DNA of 64,000 nucleotides, from the NCBI GenBank assembly GCA_029531795.1, contig JAPEIS010000001.1, positions 5,022,001-5,086,000 of the forward strand, given 5' to 3'. Source of the DNA: Sclerotinia nivalis (taxonomy: Eukaryota > Ascomycota > Leotiomycetes > Helotiales > Sclerotiniaceae). Within the stretch, counting starts at the first letter, position 1. Each line of letters opens with the position of its first letter. This document shows positions 34,889 to 45,924 of this stretch, one piece after another. The notes below the pieces were generated by a model that saw only the letters and a program-made list of their open reading frames with translations, did no database searches and was not told the DNA's origin. A program made the translations under genes and the position numbers.

Positions 34889-35682
34889 TGAATCTTTATG
34901 GGCTTACGGTTTTGCAGGGGAAAAATCATGATAGGGTGGGGTGTTGGAGAATGATGATGTAAAATTTTGCCGTTTTTTGTTTTATTTTCGTTAATAATGC
35001 CTCTGATCTTTTGAGCGCCGGCGTTGAGGATACGGCCATGGTAGCAGCTCATACATTTCAAGAGTTTCGGACCGTAGATACCATATTACATTTTCCTTGC
35101 ACAAACTCCTCTTTTCACATCGAGATTTCTTCTCGAAGGCTCATATAAGTGGGTATAGTAGATAGCATATCAAATCACATCTGTACAAATAGTGGATAGA
35201 GATGAGATCGGATGGATGGAAAGTAGATAGATGAAGTCTTTCTATGGATTTAAAGAATATCTCCGTTTAGTGCCATGTAACGTTTGATATACACCTGTGC
35301 ATCTGGTGATCCCAATATAGTGGTCGTAACACCTCTGAGCTTTATCAAATGGATAAGCTAGGCAAGTAGATCCGGGCTGGTTTGTTTGTCTGTGGGTTTA
35401 TTTAAGTTTAAGTAAGTACCTGTGTAAGTTCGATCGGTTACTGTTACTTGTTGAAGAATTAGAAAGAAGAAGGATAACGATATCAACGACGTATGACCTT
35501 TTTCTTTTTTTTTCTTTTTTTTTTTTTGGTAAGATCTTATAACGAGAGATTTTATAGGTTCTTTGCTTGAAGATTGAAGATTGAAGATTGAAGATTGAAG
35601 ATTGTGAAGATTATAAAGATTGTGAAGATTATGAAGATCGTATTTAGTTACTTGAGAAGGCTAGGAGAGAAAAGAAGAGAAG
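34889..35682. other. Intergenic region VNX1-reductase
   Basis: About 800 bp. Holds the VNX1 3' UTR and the reductase promoter, with T-rich tracts around 35512-35531 and a heptamer array starting at 35567. No coding signal. Confidence 0.55.
35567..35601 (+). repeat. TTGAAGA heptamer tandem array, 5 copies
   Basis: Five exact copies of TTGAAGA, followed by degenerate GTGAAGATTATAAAGATTGTGAAGATTATGAAGAT. Sits 80-120 bp upstream of the reductase ATG, just after a T-rich tract, so it lies in the core promoter or leader. Confidence 0.93.
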
Positions 35683-37118
35683 ATGCGGGTTTTACTTACT
35701 GGTATGTTTTTTTGTTTTAGTTTTGCTTTCTTACTTTGGGATAGTTACCCCGCGTTGTATTTCATCGATGGATTCTTGTAATGGTGGATTGGGATTTGTA
35801 TTTTGTTTTTGGGAATGAATGTTGGATATTTTGGAAGCTTTGCGTTTGAGCTGTATTTCTCTTTTGGAGATTTTTGTTTAAAAATTTGATGGAATGGAGA
35901 GATGGGTGTTTATATAATGTTTTCATATATCTCTCCGCATTCCAGCTATCTTCTCTCCTCCCTCCTTTCTCCTTTCTCCACCTCAATAACTAATAGCATT
36001 CTTTAGGCGGATCCGGCTTCATTGCTGCTCACGTCCTCGATATCCTCCTTTCTCGTGGTCATACAGTTATCACAACCGTCCGCTCGCAACAAAAAATCGA
36101 CGCTATCAAAGCCGCTCACCCAGATGTTCCTTCTTCCAAATTAGACTTTTCCATCGTGGAAGATATTGCCCAAGAAAATGCTTTCGATGAATGTGTTAAG
36201 AGCTGTGGTGAGGGATTGGAGGCTGTGGTGCATACTGCTAGTCCGGTATGTTAATTTTTGTTATTTTTGATGTGGAATAGACGTGCATTTAAGCTGAGAG
36301 AGATCGTTGGCCAAATACGTTATTGTGAGGAAATCTGCTAACACAACTCAAAGTTCCACTTCAACGTAACAGACACCCAGAAAGATCTCCTAGACCCCGC
36401 TATAATCGGCACAACCTCCATCCTTCGCGCCATCAAAAAATACGCTCCTTCTGTAAAACGCGTCGTGGTAACCTCTTCATTCGCCGCCATCCTCGATGCC
36501 TCCAAAGGAAACTGGCCCGAACACACATACTCAGAAGCAGACTGGAACCCCATCACGCTCTCCGAAGCCATCGCGAACCCGCGAAACGGTTACCGGGCCT
36601 CGAAAACCTTTGCCGAAAAAGCCGCTTGGGACTTCGTCGAAAAGGAAAAGCCGAATTTTACTTTGTCGACTATGAATCCTCCGTTGGTTCTGGGTCCTAT
36701 TGTTCATTACTTGAATGGGCTTGATGCGCTAAATACCTCTAACAAAACGACGCGCGATTTCCTGCAGGGGAAATGCAAAGAGGAGATTCCGGCTACCGGA
36801 ACCTTTATTTGGGTTGATGTACGTGATTTAGCACTTGCTCATGTGAAAGCCATTGAGGTTCCTGAGGCGGCTGGAAAGAGAATTTTCATCACGGAGGGGT
36901 ATTTTAGTAATAAAGAGATTTGTGAGATTATTCGGAAGAATTTCCCGGAGTATGAGGAGGAGTTGCCAGGGAGGGATGTTGAGGGTGGTGGGTATCCTGA
37001 GGAAGGAGTTCATAAATTTGATAATGGGAGGGCGGTGAATGTTTTGGGGCTCAGGTATAGGGGCTTGGAGGAGAGTATTGTGGATTTGGTGAGGAGTTTG
37101 AAGGCTGTTGGGGCGTGA
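35683..37118 (+). CDS. NAD(P)-dependent aldehyde/ketone reductase (extended SDR, GRE2/DFR-like)
   Basis: Extended short-chain dehydrogenase of 340 residues, resembling yeast Gre2 methylglyoxal reductase and dihydroflavonol reductases. A 19-nt first exon (35683-35701, MRVLLT plus G) is joined over an unusually long 305-nt intron to 36007-36245, then 36354-37118. The first junction recreates LLTGGSGFIAAHVLD, the Rossmann GxxGxxA signature. Other motifs: VVHTASP (about 80), RVVVTSSFAAI (catalytic Ser, about 125), NGYRASKTFAEKAAW (Tyr/Lys catalytic pair at about 165/169), LSTMNPPLVLGP, and FIWVDVRDLALAHVKAIE. The C-terminus is complete. The large first intron is unusual beside the 45-130 nt introns of neighbours. 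Substrate unknown. The Tyr-x-x-x-Lys pair and cofactor loop are present, so the enzyme is probably active. Confidence 0.88.
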
Positions 37119-38337
37119 GTGATGGGTTGATGTTGTTATAGAAGTAGAAGATGGGAATCGGGATGGGGATTTTTGGGTGGAATGAGAGAAATAGATGCTA
37201 GATGATAGATCATGGGTATGAGTATGAGAAGAATAAAGACTAGAACAAGAATGAGAAATGGAACGGGTATAGAAGACAAATTTATATATCATTTTCATAC
37301 ACTCCATTCTCCAAAGTCCAGAAATCTATCCGATTTATCGATATCATCCCAAAAACATCAAAAGAAACGCACTCGATCACCATCAATTCATCACCATAAC
37401 CTTCTCAATATCGACATCAATATCACCATCAATTTATCGACATAAAATCCAAAATGAAATGAAATAACATAAAACTACCCATACCACCCCCATAGCCCCA
37501 AATCAACCCAATATAATCACAGCCCGAGTTTCCTTTTCTTTCCTTTCCTTTCTCGACAAACTCCAAACTCCGAATCAGAGTCCGAATCAGAGTCGGAATC
37601 AGAATCGGAATCGGAACTTGAATTCGAATATGAACCCGAATCCTCAAGTAATATAATGTAATAGGATAAGCTTAGGATAGGTAAGATGGGTAAGATGAGG
37701 ATAAATAAAATCGGATCATAAAACTAGCTATCTAGCCAGCCAGTCACCTAGCTGGTGATATCATCCAATTCCTTCATATATATTCAAATATATTTAGTTA
37801 GTTAGTTAGTCAGTCTGTATATCCTATGTCCTATAATTATTATCAATTCTAAAATCAGTTCCAAAGCCAGCGAGTGAGGGTGAAAACTTAAAAATCAGAA
37901 AGTAAAAACTTAAAAGTTAAAACGTAAAAGTGCAATAGGAATGCGAGATCTAAGCCCAGAGAGCCGGAGAGCCGAGGAGACGATCTATTTCATTGTTGAT
38001 TTTTGAATTTAGATTTTCAGATAATGATTAAAGAGTATTTAACTCAAGAATGGTTTTCTAGTCATTGAGGAATGTTGTATGTGGTATTGTGATTATGTTT
38101 GAAGGTTTGTATTCGAATATCAGGTTTATATTCATGAATTAAGATTATCAAGTCAACTGCTGAAAGAATGCTATGAGGTATCCAAAATAGCCCAGGGAGA
38201 ACAATTTTATTGTCAGGCTTTGAAATCAGACATTCAAGAGAGACAGTATATGGTGATATTGTGTTTTTGTAATCACATTTCTTTTTCGTCTATCCGTAGA
38301 CTTACAAAAGGTTCGAGTCTTTGGTAACCTTATTGTT
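37119..38337. other. Convergent intergenic region with a GAATCN hexamer microsatellite
   Basis: About 1.2 kb between convergent genes. A GAATC-rich hexamer array lies at 37572-37615. Several short simple-sequence patches (TTAGTTAG, CCAGCCAG) occur near 37725-37815. No gene seen. Confidence 0.55.
37572..37615 (+). repeat. GARTCN hexamer-type microsatellite
   Basis: Units GAATCA, GAGTCC, GAATCA, GAGTCG, GAATCA, GAATCG, GAATCG in series, reading as alternating Glu-Ser codons on the plus strand. No start codon or conserved protein surrounds it, so it is taken as a simple repeat. Confidence 0.8.
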
Positions 38338-40176
38338 TCAAAACCTCCATACGACATATCCTTCATCAAAGTTACACACTATAAAGTCATCATCACCCCG
38401 TATACCTGCCAACCAACGTATTGACAATGGTGTTTCGAAGGGCAAACAGAAGGCAGCAGCAGCTTTAACACTATCATGCAGGCCATGACCTCTCACGCAC
38501 CTGAACTTTCTCTTCTCATCACAGACACTAGCGGATATCAGGCCTTTTATTGGTTTGTCATCAGGTGTACCCGGTAGCGACTCAAAACCGCTCTTGCCAC
38601 ATAGGACAATGCTCTGGCCCCTCCAAAATAACGGCTCCCAAAAACCGGAATGCACTGGGATAGCCTTGAGGTGGTTCGAAATATTTTGAAATTCTTGGGT
38701 AAAGACATTGAAGGCTGTGAATGAGTAGCTGGCAAGTCCAGGCCCTGAGGCTACTGATATACCGTGGTTACAATGGGGTGGAGGTTGGGAAGAATAAAGA
38801 GTGCTCTCTTCAGTCTCGAATCGCAGATTCGGTAGAATTGCAACGAGGCCGTCATCGTTAATGGACTCCAATATGAACGGCCCCGTGAGGTACGATGCAG
38901 GAATAACCCCATGACATGTTTTGTGTGGAACCCCTGCGATGTATTCTTGCACAATTACTTTATTAGTCTTGCCGGGGATCGAGGGCTCCAAGAATGTAGA
39001 GAAAGGCTGATAAAATACGAACTGATGGCTCTCTTCAGTAGGATGGAAGACGAGGCCACATATACGAAGCTCGTAAGGGGTCCATATGTCCGCGAACTTT
39101 GGCTCAGCAAGCTCTTGTACGCGACCATCATTCCAGACGTGGATGATGCTGCCTTTCAAACGAAAGTGGTTATCGGCCGCCAAAAACGCGACCTGTCTGT
39201 TGTGAGTGGCCAATATTGAATGGCGGCACTCTAGTCGGATAACATTCGGGTCAACTTCTTCATCGAGTGACCATACTTTGAGATGTGGCTTTCTGTTCAC
39301 GTAAGCTTCAGTACACCCTCTCAATATCTGTTTAAGTAGATAAATGCTAGCGTCTCTAAAATGATTCGAAAACGGCTTTGAGGGGGCTAAGTAACTTACG
39401 GATGATCAAAGCAGGCTACAAGGGTCTGATTTGAGAGCAACCAATGGTTGAAAGGGTATCGCTGCTCATGCATGTAGCGTATTGAAACACCTGACCGGAG
39501 ATTATCCACTTGGATGGAGGTGTGAGAGTCCGCCACCATTGCCACCCTTCCATTGTGGTATTGAAATATTATTTCATTACTAAATAGAGGGCGTCCATCT
39601 TCAGTATCTGAACCGTTCGGATAGCGGTAAACCGACACTTGATCATACATGCCACGATTTCTCTTAAGGCGTCTTGTACAAAACTGAGGGAAATTATCAA
39701 GCCTTAACTTCTTGTCTTCTTCACTAAGTGACTTAATATCCTCCCAAGTTCTACGAAAGTGTACCCGAAGTATTGACATGGAAACCTTTTCGTTGGATAA
39801 TTTTTCCCTCCAGACCCTGTTAACACAACGCATAGACATAAAGTCTTCGAGGTCAAGATTTTCTACCAAGAGCGCAAGAAGCTCGATTGGTAATTTGGCG
39901 ATGATGTCATGAACAAAGTCGTTATTTTTAAAATGGGCAGCGAATATGCGCTTTTCTCCGAATGTCAAGGTTGAGCTGTTGAGTAGATGTTGAATCCTGC
40001 CTCAATTTTAGATATTATCCCCATCACGAAACTGAAGTGCTGCCTTTCCCAGCTATGAAGTGTCATGAGGTGGTAAGGAAATGCTTCACTTACGCCAACG
40101 TACGCAACTGGTAATTTGGCCTGCCATCCTCGAGTTTCATGTCTTCAAGGACCTGACTTAAACTGTCTGCTGCCAT
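38338..40176 (-). CDS. F-box protein
   Basis: Predicted SCF-type ubiquitin ligase adaptor of 565 residues. Minus-strand exons: 40094-40176, 39400-39996, 38338-39355. The first exon (MAADSLSQVLEDMKLEDGRP) is short and joins by GTAAGT..GGCAG. The second intron is only 44 nt (GTAAGT..TTTAG) and its acceptor was chosen for frame. The F-box lies at about residues 58-95: IIAKLPIELLALLVENLDLEDFMSMRCVNRVWREKL, with the Leu-Pro start and Trp near the end. The remainder has repeated beta-like segments (VAFLAADNHFRLKGSIIHVWNDGRVQEL, FVFYQPFSTF, IVCNFDEGYVVWRF), which could form a propeller-like substrate domain, but I do not recognise a named family. Such F-box genes form large lineage-specific sets in filamentous fungi. 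Confidence 0.78.
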
Positions 40177-43100
40177 TTTAAAGATTCCAAAGCAATGGTG
40201 TTAATGATCATTTAATAACAAGAGGTGCGTATTCAACTCAAAAGTAATAATACAACTTTGCTCACCGCTGTACTGAGACGTTGTTGTAGTAATGTCCTAG
40301 ATTATATTAGACTTACACTTCTCGGAAAGGCGTTAGGTAATTAGATGGACATTAATCTTTATAACAAGGAAGGAATGATGATGGAACTCCCAAGTCGTTG
40401 CCATCGAATCAGTGCCGGGAAGGTGCATTCATTCAAGGCACGTGATCAGCCACACTAGTAACCTTAGCAGCCACAACAGCCACAGCCAATTCCGAGATCA
40501 GTTTTCGTGAATGTCTTGTGTCTTCAACTTTCCCTTCCACTCTGAACTTGTAGGCTGGATGCATACCAGTCCATTATACTGAAGTTCGCGTTGGTTTTTT
40601 TTTGGTATCGAGGATACGTTATTGAAAGTACTCGTTACAGCTGACATTAATCCCCTCCAAATTGAGCTTCCTTAATCTTCAGCCACAGGCGAAAACTTCT
40701 TGTAAGATTACTTGATGTTTTCAAGGTTTTGATACTTCAACCTATATCACGCCAATTATGTCTTTCAACCCGTGTTTGGCACACAAGCCCTCTCGTTCAA
40801 GTGAATTATATTATCACAGACATTCCAGGACCTGTTGGCCGGGTTTTGTAAATGTAAAGTATACAGATATTATCAGGAAGCAGCTGAATCAAATCAAACA
40901 ACCAACGAGAACAGCGGAAACAAATAATTCCTCTTGCGGGTGATTAGATGACGGGAGAATAATTCTCAACATACTGCAACATCAGAAAGATGTTACACTA
41001 GGTATTAATCGAAGCTTGAATACGGCTTCTGGTACTTCCGAAGAATATACTATATTCTTGATATTCTGTGACTGAGAAGTCAAGGCTTGCATATTGGTTC
41101 ATCCGGTACAGTATATTAGATTGTACTTTCATAGGTATAGATCTCTTTCGGAGTCTTTATCTGGACCTGCAGAAGTTTTAGCACAGCATGTATGAGCTAG
41201 CTATATCGGTTTCACACATGCAATCAAGTTGATACCTCGAATGAAATTCAATTGTTCTGGTTGTAGCGTCCACTACAGTATGAGATTGTTGGTCCGGGCT
41301 CTATCAAGCTTTGAGATCTATCAGTACAGCTGCCAGTGGGTTATGGTATTTTTCTTTTTTTTTTCTAAAAAAAAAAAAAAGTTCATTGAATGTCACTACG
41401 AATGAGGCATAATTTTATAGAACATCTACCCTCGTCTCCAGGAATCATTATTATGACCGTGCTTGTGGTGCCTAAGCTGTTTCATGACCAATGCGCTATT
41501 CGGGATTGGAGTGTAGGACGAACGGATCTGAAAGGTTAATTTATTCATATTACATGCAGTAATATATTATGATGTATGTATATGTGTGTGTATATATGTG
41601 GTAGGAACACACGCACTCAGCACGACAACTGCAGTACATTCGCACTAAGATCGAGGTACTCGGTATGTTTGGGGTCAGAAAATTGAAGGATTAGATCCCC
41701 CTATTTTTCTTTAACCATGGGTCAGCAGCCCAACTCACGCTACTCACGCAACTCCTGAGTCCTTATGGGAATACTAGGTATGGTAAGAAGTCTCCAATTC
41801 TTTTCTATGGATACTGATACCAACCAACTCCTTGTCAAGAAAATGATCCATGCCAGGAATAACAGCCGCCCCCTTATTTCATCTGTGCTGTTAACGTTAG
41901 GCTTTAGCTACTAACCGCCGCATCCTCATTCTTCCGTCCTGCTTCTACCGTAGTATTCTACTGTATTCAAATGCTTCTAGAATGAAAGGAAATTCTTTGC
42001 ATGTCTAGATAGAATGTCAGACCGATCCGATGAGAAAAGAATACTGGTAACTCGTAACGATGTATCTTGCACATTGACATTGAACATTGAACATTGAACA
42101 TTGAACATTGAACATTGAACATTGAACAGTGAACAGTGAACAGTGAACATTGTACCAACACATAACACTTACTACATACTAATGAGTATACTCCGTATAC
42201 ACTTTAAATCTGCCTCTTTTTTCAATTTTGGAATATTTGAATGTTTTGACCGAGATCCTCTCTTTCCCCCCCTTTTTACTCAATTTTCAGGATAAACCTT
42301 GAGATTTCCCGAGATTTCTCAAAATTTACTTTTTCATATACGAATCATCAGAATGTGAGATTTATTACTAGAAAATGACTAGCTTTTGTCAAATCTGTTA
42401 GATTTAATACCCAGAATGACCCAGGGCGATATCGGGAACTTTTTAGTATTTCTTTTATTCATAGCGGGGCTTGAATTCATATCCGGAATAGCTCATCCTA
42501 GTTAAACATCATTCAATGTTCTTTACCATCCATCAATCAGATCGATATGAACATTTGACATTTACATTTACTCACAGCCAAAGTACCGTTACCGTACCGC
42601 ACCGTACCGTACTGCACCTACCTCATCTAGGTATTTCTGTACAGTATCTATGTATGTAGTATTTTATATTTTCATTTTTCTTATTTTACTATCATCACTC
42701 AAACATTCTTCAATTGAAATCAGAGCTCGAATAATTAATTGGGTAGAAGCCTCCTCACATTGACCTTCGGATATCATTATCTGTAATCGTCACTCTATAC
42801 ATACCGGATCTTCCTAATACCTCTCCAGACGAGATCGTTCACACACCAAATCTTTAACATCAATTCGACAACATCCTTAATAATTATCATCGCTACTCAA
42901 GATTCTTTCGATAACGATTCGCATATCATCGCATATCACTTCTCCTATTATTTACTAGATCTTGAGTGTGCAGCGAGGCTGAAGTGTCTCGGGAAGTTGC
43001 AGGATAGCAAGTAGCATCGGACAAAGAAGGCATTCTGAGTATCATCATCAGGATTTCTAGCAATTCAGAGCTCTATCAACTTTCGCATGCGATGAGGTGT

Positions 43101-43229
43101 GTTTTACCCCTTTCGCTTTTTATCTGCGCAGCCTTCGATTTCTGGGTCTAATCAAGTCCAACTTAGAAGCTTGATTCTCGTACATTGCACAAAAGATTGA
43201 GATACATTGAGTACCCAGGTAGCGCGAAG
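40177..43229. other. 3-kb gene-free region upstream of the HSF-type regulator
   Basis: The longest gene-free stretch in the window. It contains the F-box gene promoter on the left, a poly-T/poly-A block near 41350-41381, a TG/TA-rich patch near 41576-41600, a heptamer minisatellite at 42079-42148, and a CCGTACCG-type repetitive patch near 42586-42618. The last 400-500 bp are probably a long 5' UTR of the regulator gene. Open frames over the minisatellite are artefacts of its 7-nt period. Confidence 0.6.
42079..42148 (+). repeat. Heptamer minisatellite: 7x ATTGAAC then 3x AGTGAAC
   Basis: Ten contiguous 7-bp units, seven ATTGAAC followed by three AGTGAAC, then a partial ATTG. The block structure (one variant, then a single-base variant) shows local expansion by slippage or unequal exchange. 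Confidence 0.96.
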
Positions 43230-45230
43230 ATGGATATTATGGATGATCGAGCGCAACAGCACTCTTACATCAATGGGCCCAGTCTAGCCCAAAATCCTGC
43301 TCGAACAGTTCCAATTATTCAACAACCTACTATACAAACTTCTGCCCCATCTGGCGATGCAATGGACATTACACCCGGTACCGCGATGATGGGACCTCCT
43401 TCAAGGACAAGTCCTGATAGCGAAGCAAACAGCATACACGATCATATGAGGGGGGAAGATCAACCAAGCTCGGGCAGTTTGGCAACTCCTAATGCAGCTG
43501 CCGCAGCTGCAGCTGGAGGAGGAATCCAACCCAAAGTGGTGCAAACTGCATTTATTCATAAATTATACAGGTTGGAGCCGAAGAGAATCTGTTAATAGTA
43601 TTTTTTTACTGATTACATGCCAGTATGTTGGAAGATGTTAACATTCGTCATCTGATATCTTGGTCGGCTAGCCAGGACAGCTTTGTAATGTCTCCATCTA
43701 GCGATTTCTCAAAAGTCCTGTCGTAAGTTAAAATATCCCGATTTGCATCCTTTTCTCATAGATTGTAGACAATACTTCAAACATACAAATATTTCTTCAT
43801 TCGTGCGACAATTGAACATGTACGGATTTCACAAAGGTTAGTTGGCAATTCCGTACATTCGTCATCATCGCTAACAGCAATACAGTCAGTGACGTCTTTC
43901 ATCAGAATGCGCCAGAAACTCCGCTGTGGGAGTTCAAGCACGGGCAAAACAGCTTTAAACGCGGCGATGTCGTCGGCTTAAGGGAAATCAGACGACGGGC
44001 TTCGCGACAATCTCTCGTTCACCGAGACTCATACTCTGCCCCAAAACCAGCGCTTTCGCAACCTGGGACTCCGGGCGAACCAATACTACCAATCCAGGAA
44101 TCAACAGAGTCTAGATTAACATACTTGGAACATGGTCTATTTGAGATGCATGCTAAAAACACGAGAGATGCCGAGAGTCAACATTTTTTCCACGTTAAAC
44201 ATCAGGTTTTGGTGGACACTTTAGCCCGTGTCCTCCAGGTAACTTTTCACATCATTAAAACCCAAATGGGCGGTGACTAATTTTGCGCAGTTGAATCTCG
44301 AAATGTCTAGAATGATGCTCTCTTTAGCTAGTCCAGAATCAGGTCTTCACCGTGATAGTATGTACCCTGCAGTTACTAAGCCCCTATCTTGGTTGTTGAC
44401 AGATTATAGTTATTGCTATGCAGGGAGAAATCCAAAGACACATGGAAACCATCAGCAGAGGCATAGAAGATCCTAACGAGCCCCCTCTCTCAAGTAGCCG
44501 TCCATATTTCTCAAACTTGTCGTTGGATAATCCTCCGTCACCTCGACAAATGCCTCAAGATGAACCTCGTCGTTCATCATTCCTTGGAGTTCCCCCTCGC
44601 CAGAATTTCCATCGTCCTCCTATTCCATCTCATTTGTCTCTCGCTGCTCGTAGAGGGTACGGCTCGATTGGAGGCGCAGGTACGGGACAATCCTCGCCAA
44701 GTTCACTGAGACCCCCGGCGCCACCACCCGCACCCGCACCCCCGCCCCACCCACTCGCCAACGCATCATCACCACCAAATAATCTGTCACGCCGCCACAC
44801 TTCTGCTGATATTCGTAATGTAGGGGGATGGCAACCCAGTTCCTCTCCCTTTGCGTCGGGCCAATCATCATCACACTATCCATCATCTCCCAAGAGAACA
44901 GCAGCACACATGGCCAACGAGGACCAACGAATCCGTGACAGTTTCAGCATGTACTCACTCTCTGGGGCAACGCATGGACATAGCATGTCTCGCCCAGCCA
45001 CCCCTCCTTCATATACAAACGGAAATGCAGCAGAAAATCTCAACAGCTGGTCGTGGAGCGGACCCAGGGACAAAGGGTTATCAAATCTCTTTAGAGATAA
45101 CTCTGGACCTCCCACTCGAAGAGGAAGCATGGCACATATTTTAAATCCAGCAGAAACGGCGGAAAGTGCAGAGGAACACGAGGAAGAAATGCTTCGGGAA
45201 GAAGACCGCAAGCGAAAGCGTCTTCAATAG
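43230..45230 (+). CDS. HSF-type DNA-binding transcription factor (Sfl1/Mga1-like)
   Basis: Predicted regulator of 582 residues from six exons: 43230-43570, 43624-43722, 43769-43836, 43886-44238, 44291-44357 and 44410-45230, all in consistent phase. The start is MDIMDDRAQQH; upstream open sequence lacks an ATG. Residues 1-105 are low-complexity with an Ala run (AAAAAAAGGG). The HSF DNA-binding domain spans about 105-200: [59 protein letters not shown], and [27 protein letters not shown] is the recognition-helix signature. Three introns cut this domain. A coiled region follows (LEHGLFEMHAK..LVDTLARVLQLNLEMSRMM), then a Pro/Ser-rich tail with PPAPPPAPAPPP and a C-terminal EEHEEEMLREEDRKRKRL. Presence of a single HSF domain with this layout suggests the Sfl1/Mga1 group that represses morphogenesis genes rather than classical Hsf1. 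Subfamily is inference. Confidence 0.85.
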
Positions 45231-45924
45231 ACGCGAACATTAATTGGCGTTAATATGCAAAACTGGACAAGATGGGTGTAGCACGGCGGCAGGCCCACTG
45301 GTTTTGTTTTGCTTGATATTTCAAATTTATCCATTATTTTACTAGGGGTTCGCGCTGGGAAGCATGTTATGTCAATTTGTTTTGGATTCGACTTTTTTGT
45401 GCATATGCAAAAGCGGAAACAGGACAGGGAATAGGAATAGGAGGAATCTTGAAACTTGAATAATTCAAGCTTTTGTATGATGGTTACAGCAGGCGTTGGT
45501 GGTGGTTTGGTTGGTTGCATTGTAAGGATGGATGTCTGCATGGATAAGAAAGACAGAAGAAACAGTGATGTGGAGTGGAATATTAAAAGTAATTATGGAT
45601 GGAAGGCGCGATGGAGTGTCATGCATGGGGCACTGAGAATGTGTACAAAATTCATGCTTTTGCATGGAAATAAAAGTGTAACAGCAATGTTTTTGAAATC
45701 ATAAGATTACAAAATTGCCCTAATCTCTCATGTTTGCAATTTGTCCGTGCGATCTGAAGTCTACGCTCGATTTGGGCGAGCAGTGTTTATTCTATTCTTC
45801 GTGCTGTTCCTATTATAATGCATAGATGGATGAACGAATGATCAACGGACAATAAACATCGTCCTAGAGCGTTGGGTATAAGTCGGTGGAACTCGCAGAG
45901 GTTCCCAAAAGTCAATTGCATTGA
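45231..45924. other. Convergent intergenic region HSF-DCAF4
   Basis: About 700 bp between convergent 3' ends. No feature beyond UTR sequence; open frames are short and unconvincing. Confidence 0.5.

Noticed and set aside
36828..37307. 159-codon minus-strand open frame opposite the reductase 3' end
   Set aside because: Ser/His/Thr/Pro-rich antisense shadow; the plus-strand SDR coding sequence is convincing to its stop.
41967..42168. Two overlapping minus-strand open frames of about 63 codons
   Set aside because: They are produced by the 7-nt minisatellite, whose period opens all three frames; no coding composition outside it.
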